DNA from: Clostridiales bacterium VE202-21
Lineage (GTDB): Bacteria; Bacillota; Clostridia; Lachnospirales; Lachnospiraceae
Reading direction: 5' to 3'
Length of the DNA: 64,000 nucleotides
Assembly (NCBI GenBank): GCA_000509105.1
Contig: BAIF02000024.1
Location: 1 to 64,000 of the forward strand
The position numbers and the translations under genes are program-made. Shown in pieces: positions 56,601 to 64,000 of the stretch (within the stretch, counting starts at the first letter, position 1; every line of letters starts with the position of its first letter). The notes below the pieces were generated by a model. The model had not been told where the DNA came from, did not search any database, and was given only the letters and a program-made list of their open reading frames with translations.

Positions 56601-57470
56601 ATGAGAACTGTAAAAGAGGTTGCCAGCCTGTCTGGCATCAGTGTAAGGACACTGCAGTATTATGACGAAATAGGCGTATTCAAACCAACGAAAGTAACCG
56701 ATGCAGGATATCGTTTATATGACGATGAAGCGTTGAAAACCCTGCAGCAAATTTTGTTTTTTAAGGAACTGGACTTTCCATTGAAGGATATAAAAGCCAT
56801 TATGGAAGATCCTCATTATGATAAACTAAAGGCATTTAAAAAGCAGAAAGAACTGTTAAAAGTGAAACGTGACAGGATTACGAAGCTTTTAAGCCTGCTT
56901 GAAAAGCTGGAAAAAGGAGAAGCATGTATGAGTTTTGAAGAATTTGATTTAAGTGAATATATACAAATGCTGGAAGATTTTAAACAGGAAAACACAGAAG
57001 AAGTAGTCAGGCATTGGGGAAGCGTAGAAAATTTTGATCAATTTATAAGTAAAATGAAAGAGGACGATGTCCAGATCGCGGAAATGGCAATCAAACAATA
57101 TGGAAGCGTTGCAAAATATACAGAAGCCATGAAGCATAGCATGGAGCACTTTTCTGAGAATATGGAAAAGATGGAGCAGATAAAAAAGAGTGGATATATA
57201 GAAAAAAACGAGGCCCTGAATGCAAAACTGTATGAGGATATAACAAGAGACCCAAAGTCGGAAGAAGTGCAGAGTATATTAGATGAGATTATAAAGCTGG
57301 GACAGGAGACAAGGCCTGATGTGGACCAGGGGGAACATTATTGGGAGATGATGATTGACTGGTACCTCCATAAAGAGTCCTTGATAGCGGCTATGGATAA
57401 ACGGTATGGGGCCGGGGCATCCAGATATATGGGGGAGGCGCTGCAATACTATTTTAGAAACGAAATCTAA
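56601..57470 (+). CDS. MerR family regulator with TipAS-type ligand domain
   Basis: A 289-residue regulator. Residues 1-75: MerR DNA-binding domain (VKEVASLSGISVRTLQYYDE and FKELDFPLKDIKAIM). Coiled coil at ~80-110. C-terminal TipAS-like helical domain (EVVRHWGSVENFDQFISKM, ... WEMMIDWYLHKESLIAAM) that in TipA/SkgA proteins binds drugs or peptides. AGGAG is 9 bases before ATG 56601; a TTG 9 bases upstream is too close to the site. Its own promoter has the MerR signature. No transporter adjoins, so the target regulon is unknown. Confidence 0.88.
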   Translation: MRTVKEVASLSGISVRTLQYYDEIGVFKPTKVTDAGYRLYDDEALKTLQQILFFKELDFPLKDIKAIMEDPHYDKLKAFKKQKELLKVKRDRITKLLSLLEKLEKGEACMSFEEFDLSEYIQMLEDFKQENTEEVVRHWGSVENFDQFISKMKEDDVQIAEMAIKQYGSVAKYTEAMKHSMEHFSENMEKMEQIKKSGYIEKNEALNAKLYEDITRDPKSEEVQSILDEIIKLGQETRPDVDQGEHYWEMMIDWYLHKESLIAAMDKRYGAGASRYMGEALQYYFRNEI

Positions 57471-57581
57471 GAAAAGTATATAGGGGACGCGAAAAAAGGA
57501 TAGCCTTTACGATTATAAGCATATGATAAAAAAATAAGCAGAATCTATCTGTAATACCAATAGCTAATTACTGGAGGTTGT

Positions 57582-57719
57582 ATGTATCACCAATCGGATC
57601 AATACGCTGCCCCCGTTTCGATACCCCACCAAGTAGACGGGATTTTTACTGCCGATTGGATGCACCAGCTAAAAAACCGGGAAGCCTGTACCAGGGCGGG
57701 GGGATCTATGCCATTTTAA
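57582..57719 (+). CDS. short ORF running into fold-back element 2
   Basis: A 45-residue frame (MYHQSDQYAAPVSIPHQVDG, then IFTADWMHQLKNREACTRAG) with GGAGG 4 bases before the ATG. The last ~16 codons lie in the left arm of the fold-back element, so either the element inserted into a gene and truncated it, or this is chance. No family recognised. Confidence 0.3.
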   Translation: MYHQSDQYAAPVSIPHQVDGIFTADWMHQLKNREACTRAGGSMPF

Positions 57720-57960
57720 AAGTCCTAGAGTTTACGTTAGAGGCCCTTAAGGAAAAAACATAGAAAATGGCGGGCAGGACTTGACGTCTCACGTCAAATC
57801 CTGAAGCGGCCTAAGGCCCGAAATTATCAAATTTCGGGCTGCATGCCGCTGAACCGATATTTTCTATGTTTTTTCCATTAGGGCCTCTTACGTAAACGGA
57901 GCGGATTTTTAAAATGGCATAGATCCCCCCGCCCTGGTACAGGCTTCCCGGTTTTTTAGC
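57668..57960. repeat. long fold-back element 2 (293 bp)
   Basis: Arms 57668-57770 and 57858-57960 are reverse complements with about nine in ten positions matching, beginning GCTAAAAAACCGGGAAGCCT on both strands. The core has a simple hairpin (AGGACTTGACGT / ACGTCAAATCCT) and a nested hairpin (AGCGGC, GCCCGAAATT, loop ATCA, AATTTCGGGC, GCCGCT). Read on the minus strand the order and loops equal element 1. No target duplication found. The flank 57961-58052 shows nothing else until the patatin ribosome site. Confidence 0.85.
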
Positions 57961-58052
57961 CTCCCCCCAAACAAACATTTCCGCCAACTTTTTATAGAAA
58001 GTTGCATTTTTGGTCCGGGATATAGTATACTAACATAAATCGAGGTGAGCAA

Positions 58053-60146
58053 ATGGAACCATTACTGGACTTATCGAAGGAATATGGGATTGTACTTGAC
58101 GGAGGAGGTGCCAGAGGTGCCTATCAGATCGGGGCCTGGAAGGCGTTAAAAGAGGCAGGCGTGAAGGTGAATGCGGTTGCGGGTACATCGGTGGGCGCTT
58201 TGAACGGAGCGCTTATTTGCATGGATGATGTCGAGAATGCGGAAAAGATATGGACCGGCATGACATTTTCCAAGGTGATGGATGTGGATGATGACTGGAT
58301 GGAGCGTCTGTTCAGCCATGAGAACAAGTTTACAGAAGTGATCGCGGAGATCTGGAAGCGGCTGTCGGATGGCGGTGTGGATGTAACTCCGCTGAGGAAG
58401 CTGATTCATGAGGTGATTGATGAGGAGAAGATCCGCAGTTCCGGGAAAGAATTCTGTCTCCTGACATTTTCTCTCACTGATTTTAAAGAACTGGATCTGA
58501 GCCTGGATGATATACCGAAAGGGATGCTGGAAGATTTTCTGCTTGCAAGTGCGTACCTGCTGGGATTTAAGAATGAAAAGCTGCATGGGAAACGATATAT
58601 TGACGGCGGTGTGGTAAATAATGTGCCGCTGAAGTCCCTGGTCAAACGGGGGTATACGGACATTATTGAGATCCGTATTTACGGGCCCGGCAGAGAGCCC
58701 AGAGTGAAGCTGCCCGAAGGGGCTGAGAAGTATCAGATTGGTCCGCGGGTTGGACTGGGCAGTATCATAGATTTTGAGAGCAAGCGGAGCCGGCAGAATC
58801 TGAAAATCGGTTATTTTGATGCAAAGCGAATGCTTTATGGCCTGGAGGGTTTTATTTATTATGTGGCACAGACTCATGAGGATAGCTGGTTTGAGGAACA
58901 GCTGGCGGATATCACAGAGATAGAAAAAGCGGAAATGGCTTTCGTACTGAAGCTGCCGCTGACATTTACCGTAAAGGCTTTGTATATGGCGATGCTGGAG
59001 GCGAGCGCGAAGCAGATGCGTATTCCCAAGTATCAGATCTATACGACGGATGAATTATACAACCTGACAGCCGAACGGTATGAAGCGCTTGCCGACAAGA
59101 TTCATCTGCCGAGATTTACACATGTACTTATGAATATAGGGAGGGACAACACAATGAATTTAAAAGGAAGAAACTTTTTGACACTGAAGGATTTTACCCC
59201 GGAAGAGATTACCTATCTGCTTGACCTTGCGTCAGATTTGAAAGAGAAGAAGAAAAACGGGGTGCCTGTGGATTATTATAAAGGAAAGAATGTGGCCCTT
59301 ATTTTTGAGAAGACAAGCACTAGAACGCGCTGTGCATTTGAGGTAGCGGCGCACGACATGGGAATGGGTTCTACTTACCTGGATCCCAGTGGATCGCAGA
59401 TCGGGAAAAAAGAGAGCATCGAGGATACCGCAAGAGTGCTGGGAAGAATGTATGACGGCATCGAATACCGCGGTTTCGGCCAGGAGATCGTGGAGGAACT
59501 GGCAAAATATGCAGGAGTTCCTGTATGGAACGGCCTGACAAACGAGTACCATCCGACCCAGATGCTGGCAGATTTACTAACGATCCGGGAGCATTTCGGA
59601 AAATTAAAAGGAATCAAGCTGGTATATATGGGAGATGCAAGATACAATATGGGCAACTCCCTGATGATTGCATGTGCAAAGATGGGGATGCACTTTGTAG
59701 CATGTACCACTGCAAAGTATTTCCCGAGCCAGGAGCTGGTTGATGTCTGCAGAGGATATGCGGCAGAGTCAGGAGCAACAATCACACTGACCGAGGACGC
59801 CATGGAAGGGACAAAAGATGCGGATGTAATCTACACAGATGTTTGGGTATCCATGGGTGAGCCTGACGAAGTATGGGAAGAGCGTATTAAAGAACTTTCC
59901 CCATATAAAGTAACAAAAGAAATTATGGGCAATGCAGGCGAGGGCGCAATCTTCCTGCACTGCCTGCCGGCATTCCACGATCTGAAGACAAAGATCGGAA
60001 AAGAAATGGGAGAAAGGTTCGGCATCACGGATATGGAAGTTACGGATGAAGTATTCGAGTCCGTGCAGTCCAAAGTATTTGACGAGGCAGAAAACAGAAT
60101 GCATACCATCAAGGCAGTTATGGTTGCGACTTTGGGAGAATTTTAA
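58053..60146 (+). CDS. argF: patatin-like phospholipase fused in frame to ornithine carbamoyltransferase
   Basis: One 697-codon frame. Residues 1-~360: patatin domain with oxyanion loop GGGARG (17-22), nucleophile Ser46 in GTSVG and Asp184 in DGGVVNN, a complete Ser-Asp dyad for lipid acyl hydrolysis. Residues 368-697: full OTC with [32 protein letters not shown] and HCLPAFHD, which makes citrulline from ornithine and carbamoyl phosphate. An internal GGGAGGG + ATG (59154) would start a normal 330-residue OTC. The two may be made separately, or as a fusion; a lost stop through a single-base error is also possible. Confidence 0.85.
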   Translation: MEPLLDLSKEYGIVLDGGGARGAYQIGAWKALKEAGVKVNAVAGTSVGALNGALICMDDVENAEKIWTGMTFSKVMDVDDDWMERLFSHENKFTEVIAEIWKRLSDGGVDVTPLRKLIHEVIDEEKIRSSGKEFCLLTFSLTDFKELDLSLDDIPKGMLEDFLLASAYLLGFKNEKLHGKRYIDGGVVNNVPLKSLVKRGYTDIIEIRIYGPGREPRVKLPEGAEKYQIGPRVGLGSIIDFESKRSRQNLKIGYFDAKRMLYGLEGFIYYVAQTHEDSWFEEQLADITEIEKAEMAFVLKLPLTFTVKALYMAMLEASAKQMRIPKYQIYTTDELYNLTAERYEALADKIHLPRFTHVLMNIGRDNTMNLKGRNFLTLKDFTPEEITYLLDLASDLKEKKKNGVPVDYYKGKNVALIFEKTSTRTRCAFEVAAHDMGMGSTYLDPSGSQIGKKESIEDTARVLGRMYDGIEYRGFGQEIVEELAKYAGVPVWNGLTNEYHPTQMLADLLTIREHFGKLKGIKLVYMGDARYNMGNSLMIACAKMGMHFVACTTAKYFPSQELVDVCRGYAAESGATITLTEDAMEGTKDADVIYTDVWVSMGEPDEVWEERIKELSPYKVTKEIMGNAGEGAIFLHCLPAFHDLKTKIGKEMGERFGITDMEVTDEVFESVQSKVFDEAENRMHTIKAVMVATLGEF

Positions 60147-60150
60147 GAAT

Positions 60151-60221
60151 ATTCAGAAAACGGAGGGCAATGGGGTCAGACCCCTTTGCAAAAGGGGTCT
60201 GACCCCCATACCCTCCGTTTG
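60151..60221. repeat. GGGGTCAGACCCC repeat, copy 2 (inverted pair)
   Basis: ATTCAGAAAACGGAGGGCAA, TGGGGTCAGACCCCTTTG, CAA, then the reversed unit AAGGGGTCTGACCCCCA and TACCCTCCGTTT. The whole forms a near-perfect long inverted repeat and lies between argF and birA. It may act as the argF terminator. Confidence 0.7.
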
Positions 60222-60237
60222 AGTTTGGGGTGAACTT

Positions 60238-61218
60238 TTGAAGGCAGAAATATTAAAAATGCTGCGTGAAAGCAATGATTATGTGTCCGGCCAGCAGTTG
60301 TGTGAGAAACTCGGAGTTTCCCGGACTGCTGTCTGGAAAGCAATCAATCAGCTGAAAGAAGAGGGCTATCAGGTAGAAGCCGTCCGAAACCGCGGCTATC
60401 ATATTGTGGAGAGTCCGGATATTATCTCCAGAGAAGAGCTCGTCAGTATGATCGACACCGAGTGGGCAGGACAGAAAATCTACTATTATAATACAACGGA
60501 TTCCACCAACATCCGGGCAAAACAACTTGGAGAAGAGGGAGCTCCCCATGGAACCCTGATCACGGCCGGCCAGCAAAGTGCCGGAAGAGGCCGCCGTGGA
60601 AGAGGATGGGAGTCACCAGCGGGCAGCAGTGTGTATATGTCAATTCTGCTCCGGCCGGAGATTCCGCCGGTGAAAGCGCCTATGCTGACTTTGGTAATGG
60701 CCTTGAGCGTTGTCAGGAGCCTCAAGGAATGCACCGGTTTGAACGTACAGATTAAATGGCCGAATGATATCATCCTGAATGGGAAGAAACTGGTTGGCAT
60801 TCTGACGGAAATGAGTACAGAGATTGACTATATCAATCACGTAGTAATCGGTGTGGGAATCAATGTGAACATGGAGTATCTTCCGGAGGAGATAAGGGAT
60901 AAGGCAACCTCTCTTCGTCTGGAAACAGGACATGTAATAAGGCGAAGCGAAATCATAGCATCTACAATGAAAGAATTTGAGAAATACTACGGCTTATTCA
61001 TCGAAGACCAGAATCTGGAAAGCATGCGTGAAGAATACAATACTCTGCTGGTTAACCGCGGCAAAGAAGTGCGGATTCTGGGAGGGAAAGAAGAATATAA
61101 CGCAGTGGCGCTTGGAATAAACGAACAAGGCGAATTATTAGTACGCCGTAAAGACGGAACAGAAGAGGCAATTTTTGCCGGCGAAGTATCCGTGCGGGGA
61201 GTGTACGGATACGTCTAA
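60238..61218 (+). CDS. birA: bifunctional biotin-protein ligase / biotin operon repressor
   Basis: A 326-residue BirA. N-terminal winged helix (SGQQLCEKLGVSRTAVWKAI, to ~60) and catalytic domain with STNIRAKQL, biotinyl-AMP loop GRGRRGRGWESPAGSSVYMS, KWPNDIILNGKKLVGIL and a C-terminal SH3-like domain (FAGEVSVRG). It biotinylates acetyl-CoA carboxylase and related carriers, and as a long-type BirA may repress biotin genes. Start is TTG 60238 with GGGGTG 5 bases upstream. Confidence 0.94.
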   Translation: MKAEILKMLRESNDYVSGQQLCEKLGVSRTAVWKAINQLKEEGYQVEAVRNRGYHIVESPDIISREELVSMIDTEWAGQKIYYYNTTDSTNIRAKQLGEEGAPHGTLITAGQQSAGRGRRGRGWESPAGSSVYMSILLRPEIPPVKAPMLTLVMALSVVRSLKECTGLNVQIKWPNDIILNGKKLVGILTEMSTEIDYINHVVIGVGINVNMEYLPEEIRDKATSLRLETGHVIRRSEIIASTMKEFEKYYGLFIEDQNLESMREEYNTLLVNRGKEVRILGGKEEYNAVALGINEQGELLVRRKDGTEEAIFAGEVSVRGVYGYV

Positions 61219-61229
61219 ATTTTGAGAAT

Positions 61230-61268
61230 ATTCAGAAAATGGTAAGCAAAGGGGTCAGACCCCTTTGC
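61230..61268. repeat. GGGGTCAGACCCC repeat, copy 3
   Basis: ATTCAGAAAATGGTAAGCAA then AGGGGTCAGACCCCTTTGC, immediately before AGGAAAGGA, the ribosome site of the next gene. Very close to copies 1 and 2. Confidence 0.7.
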
Positions 61269-61283
61269 AGGAAAGGACGAATC

Positions 61284-61625
61284 ATGGAAGAAGAAGTTGT
61301 TCTTTGCGGGGCCAGCTCATACGAGCAGAAGTTTTATTTGAACCCCGAGTTTGAAACACTCCCGGACAGCATACAGCAGGAACTTCAGATTATGTGTGTG
61401 CTGTACACAGAGGATGTGGGCGGAGTGCTGATGGTGGTTTACGACGAGCAGGGAAATCTGGAACTGCGGGTAGACCACAGGGAGGATGATTTTACATTTG
61501 ATGAGATAGGCAGCGTGCTGAAGATCAAGGAACTCCAGCGTACGAAGTCGGAACTTTTTGAGTCGCTGGAACTGTTCTATAAGGTATTCTGTTTAGGGGA
61601 GGATATGGATGTTACTGACGATTGA
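61284..61625 (+). CDS. DUF6145-like conserved protein
   Basis: A 113-residue acidic soluble protein ([54 protein letters not shown]). I associate it with a Lachnospiraceae family (DUF6145) found before coaX; function unknown. AGGAAAGGA precedes ATG 61284; an in-frame ATG 45 bases upstream lies inside the repeat. Its 3' end overlaps coaX by 17 bases, so the two are coupled. Confidence 0.75.
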   Translation: MEEEVVLCGASSYEQKFYLNPEFETLPDSIQQELQIMCVLYTEDVGGVLMVVYDEQGNLELRVDHREDDFTFDEIGSVLKIKELQRTKSELFESLELFYKVFCLGEDMDVTDD

Positions 61626-62379
61626 TGTAGGAAATACAAATATAACACTAGGTGTATTCGATCATGATAAACTGGTTGGAACCTTCCGCATGACTACAAA
61701 GCGCCCCAGGACCTCGGATGAGTATGGCTTTACGATCTGCGGTATACTGGAGCACCGGGATGTGGAGGCGGAAGATGTAGACGCGGTGATTATAGCATCG
61801 GTAGTACCGGATATTATGCACTCATTGGTAAATGGAATCATCAAGTATCTGGATGTAAAACCGCTGGTTGTTTCTGCAGGAATTAAAACGGGAATCCGGA
61901 TTGTGACGGAGAATCCCAAGGAGATCGGTCCGGACCGTATTGTGGACGCAGTAGCGGGATATGAGCTCTACGGAGGACCGGTGATTGTTGTGGACTTCGG
62001 GACTGCGACCACGTATGACCTGATCGGGCCGAAGGGGACTTTTGAAGCGGGTATTACCGCGCCCGGGATTGAGACAGCCGGGCGTTCCCTATGGGGCGGA
62101 GCTGCTATGCTTCCGGCTATCGAGATCAAAAAGCCGCCGTCCATCCTGGCAAAGGAGACGGTCTCCAGTATGCAGGCAGGACTTGTCTACGGGGCAATCG
62201 GCCAGACCGAGTATATTATAGAGAAGATCAAGGAAGAATCCGGTTATGATAAGGCCACTGTAGTAGCAACGGGCGGCCTTGGCAAAATTATTGCGAAGGA
62301 AACCAGAAGTATAGACGCATACAGGCCGGATCTGACATTGGACGGGCTTCGTCTGATTTATAATAAAAATAGAAAATAG
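61609..62379 (+). CDS. coaX: type III pantothenate kinase
   Basis: First step of coenzyme A synthesis. The 256-residue ASKHA-fold kinase has [15 protein letters not shown] (phosphate loop), the [14 protein letters not shown] loop, [13 protein letters not shown] with catalytic Asp, and [12 protein letters not shown] near the C-terminus. Type III kinases are not feedback-inhibited by CoA and need a monovalent cation. GGGGAGG lies upstream inside the previous gene. dusB follows 13 bases later. Confidence 0.95.
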   Translation: MLLTIDVGNTNITLGVFDHDKLVGTFRMTTKRPRTSDEYGFTICGILEHRDVEAEDVDAVIIASVVPDIMHSLVNGIIKYLDVKPLVVSAGIKTGIRIVTENPKEIGPDRIVDAVAGYELYGGPVIVVDFGTATTYDLIGPKGTFEAGITAPGIETAGRSLWGGAAMLPAIEIKKPPSILAKETVSSMQAGLVYGAIGQTEYIIEKIKEESGYDKATVVATGGLGKIIAKETRSIDAYRPDLTLDGLRLIYNKNRK

Positions 62380-62392
62380 TGAGATAATAGAC

Positions 62393-63352
62393 ATGAAACA
62401 ATTGAAAATCGGCAATGTGCAGCTACAGAATTCTTATATACTAGGACCCATGGCAGGAGTAACAGACCTGCCATTTCGCTTGCTCTGCAAAGAGCAGGGC
62501 GCCGGCCTTGTCTGTATGGAAATGGTAAGCGCGAAAGGAATCCTCTATAACAATAAGAATACGGAAAGCCTTTTGGAGATCCATCCGGATGAAATGCCTG
62601 CCTCTCTGCAGCTGTTCGGTTCTGATCCCAAAATTGTCAGTGAAATGGCAAAAAGAATAGAAGAGCGTCCATTTGCTATCCTGGATATCAATATGGGCTG
62701 TCCGGTTCCCAAGGTAGTCCGCAATGGGGAGGGATCCGCACTGATGAAGAATCCAAAGCTGGTATTCGAACTGGTGAGCGCGGTGGTAAAAGCAATCGAA
62801 AAACCGGTAACCGTGAAGATCAGAAAAGGGTTTGATGAGCAGCATGTGAATACCGTGGAGATTGCTAAAATTATTGAGGAAGCAGGAGCAGCAGCCATCG
62901 CAGTTCACGGAAGAACAAGAGAGCAGTACTATTCCGGAAAGGCGGACTGGGAAATCATCAGCAAAGTAAAGGATGCTGTGTCCATTCCGGTCATAGGAAA
63001 TGGAGATGTCACATCGGGGGAAAGGGCCATTGCCATGCGCGAGCAGACGGGCTGTGACGGAGTCATGATAGCCAGAGGCGCCCAGGGCAACCCCTGGATA
63101 TTTTCTGAGCTCACAGCCTATGAACAGACGGGCACGCTTCCGCCCAGACCTTCCCTTGGTGAGATTAAGAAAACCATGCTCCGGCACGCCGCCCTCCAGC
63201 TTGAATACAAAGGAGAATACCTTGGAATTCGGGAAATGCGCAAGCATGTGGCCTGGTATGTAAAAGGACTTCACGGCGCCGCAAGGCTGAGAGATGCCAT
63301 TAATAAGGTAGAGACATATGAAGAACTTGAAAATATCTTGACATCGCTATAG
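62393..63352 (+). CDS. dusB: tRNA-dihydrouridine synthase
   Basis: A 319-residue FMN enzyme that reduces uridines in tRNA. It has ILGPMAGVTDLPFRLLCKEQ, the catalytic-cysteine motif DINMGCPVPKVVRNGEGSAL, AIAVHGRTREQYYSGKADW and IGNGDVTSGERAI. C-terminal helical tRNA-binding domain ends YEELENILTSL. The greA promoter lies in its last codons. Confidence 0.94.
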   Translation: MKQLKIGNVQLQNSYILGPMAGVTDLPFRLLCKEQGAGLVCMEMVSAKGILYNNKNTESLLEIHPDEMPASLQLFGSDPKIVSEMAKRIEERPFAILDINMGCPVPKVVRNGEGSALMKNPKLVFELVSAVVKAIEKPVTVKIRKGFDEQHVNTVEIAKIIEEAGAAAIAVHGRTREQYYSGKADWEIISKVKDAVSIPVIGNGDVTSGERAIAMREQTGCDGVMIARGAQGNPWIFSELTAYEQTGTLPPRPSLGEIKKTMLRHAALQLEYKGEYLGIREMRKHVAWYVKGLHGAARLRDAINKVETYEELENILTSL

Positions 63353-63366
63353 GGATTGGTTATAAT
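63338..63366 (+). promoter_or_regulatory. consensus promoter of greA
   Basis: TTGACA (63338-63343), a 17-base spacer and TATAAT (63361-63366), a perfect sigma-A match. The -35 overlaps the end of dusB. The start at ~63373 gives a leader of about 245 nt. Confidence 0.85.
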
Positions 63367-63400
63367 ATTGAAATTGTGAAATATAAATTTAAACAGGACT

Positions 63401-63520
63401 GGTGTACTGTCTCATTGATATTCAGCCTAATAGCTAGCCTAAATTTCCAGATTCAGCATGTAAAAAGCCTCTGAGAATTATTCTGCGCTATTAGGCTAAA
63501 TCTCAATGTTGCAGTACACT
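63401..63520 (+). other. long inverted repeat in the greA leader
   Basis: GGTGTACTGTCTCATTGATA and on to 63434 pairs with 63487-63520 (GCTATTAGGCTAAATCTCAA ... CAGTACACT) over 34 bases with few mismatches. The core holds CTAAATTTCCAGATTCAGCA and AGAATTATTCT. A small hairpin (ATCAGCG / CGCTGAT) follows at 63524-63545. Read as RNA it is a long stem in the greA 5' leader; no T run follows. It differs from fold-back elements 1 and 2 in its core. Confidence 0.65.
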
Positions 63521-63619
63521 AGAATCAGCGCATTGGAACGCTGATCAGAGGCAATAAAGCTTAATAAATGAAAGAACACGATAAGAGGAAAGAAAAGGAA
63601 AGGAAAAGGAGCAGTTAAC

Positions 63620-64000
63620 ATGGCAGAAGCAAAGAAAAGGTTACTTACTTATGCAGGACTGAAGGCACTGGAAGACGAGCTGGAGAATCTGAAGGTCGTT
63701 AAAAGGAAAGAGGTCGCAGCAAAGATTAAGGAAGCAAGAGAGCAGGGGGATTTATCCGAGAATGCAGAGTACGATGCGGCAAAAGACGAGCAGCGCGATA
63801 TTGAGGCCCGTATCGAAGAGCTGGAGGGCATCCTTAAAAATGCCGAGGTCGTTGTTGAAGACGAGGTAGATTTTGACAAAATCAATGTAGGATGTAAAGT
63901 AAAAGTATTTGATATCACGTTTGATGAGGAAATGGAATTCAAAATTGTTGGTTCAACAGAAGCAAATAGTCTGGAAGGAAAGATATCCAATGAATCTCCG
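63620..64000 (+). CDS. greA: transcription elongation factor GreA (partial, runs off window)
   Basis: Rescues backtracked RNA polymerase by stimulating transcript cleavage. The first 127 residues are visible. They start AEAKKRLLTYAGLKALEDEL, with the coiled-coil tip REQGDLSENAEYDAAKDEQR carrying the acidic pair, then the start of the C-terminal FKBP-like domain (VGCKVKVFDI). AAAGGAGCAG precedes the ATG. About 30 residues lie beyond the window. Confidence 0.93.
   Translation, partial: MAEAKKRLLTYAGLKALEDELENLKVVKRKEVAAKIKEAREQGDLSENAEYDAAKDEQRDIEARIEELEGILKNAEVVVEDEVDFDKINVGCKVKVFDITFDEEMEFKIVGSTEANSLEGKISNESP

Noticed and set aside
57668-57960. Fold-back elements as ordinary terminators or classic MITEs
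   Set aside because: Arms are far longer than terminator stems and lack T runs; no shared terminal sequence or target duplication between the two elements.

Overview
The window looks like chromosomal DNA from a Lachnospiraceae-type member of the Clostridia. This is inferred from a V-type (not F-type) ATP synthase operon, a large Firmicutes-type SRP RNA, a SAM-I riboswitch before metK, strong AGGAGG-type ribosome sites, and small families typical of that group (a DUF6128-like protein, a DUF6145-like protein before coaX). No rRNA, tRNA, prophage or CRISPR array was seen.

Layout. 0-9.3 kb: a mannose-6-phosphate isomerase, a ROK regulator, a repeat-bearing DUF6128-like protein, tadA with a broken frame, and a minus-strand chromate-transporter/amidohydrolase operon divergent from a LysR gene. 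9.4-17.4 kb: the SRP RNA, then housekeeping genes (radical SAM, nth, VanW-like, AIR-synthase-like, Lrp, aminotransferase, trmL). 17.5-32 kb: a GntR-controlled catabolic island with an aldo/keto reductase, two complete TRAP transporters, a HIT protein, a hydroxyacid dehydrogenase, an HpcH/HpaI aldolase, a split transketolase, an L-arabinose-isomerase-type enzyme and a ketose 3-epimerase; transposase remnants lie at both ends. 32.6-41.4 kb: the V-ATPase operon (H/G-like, I, K, E, C, F, A, B, D). 41.7-50.5 kb: a proline-rich repeat protein, shikimate kinase, murA, a CapA-type protein, a GNAT, riboswitch-metK and a two-component system. 50.5-51.9 kb: a graveyard of decayed AraC, URO-D and glycosidase-like genes. 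52-64 kb: Trk/Ktr potassium uptake, an RNA methylase, SatD and a membrane partner, a MerR/TipA-type regulator, a patatin reading frame fused to ornithine carbamoyltransferase, birA, DUF6145-like, coaX, dusB and the start of greA.

The least ordinary content is non-coding. Two long fold-back elements (44489-44743 and 57668-57960) have unrelated arms yet share one internal plan: a nested hairpin with a TGAT loop followed by a second hairpin. Two further dispersed repeat families (an AACAGTTCAGGC family and a GGGGTCAGACCCC family) sit in gene borders, and greA has a long structured leader. Five genes carry single-base frame breaks in otherwise well conserved sequence (tadA, a chrA gene, the epimerase, ntpI, the SatD partner). 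That pattern suggests assembly errors at least as strongly as biology, and it also bears on the patatin-OTC fusion.
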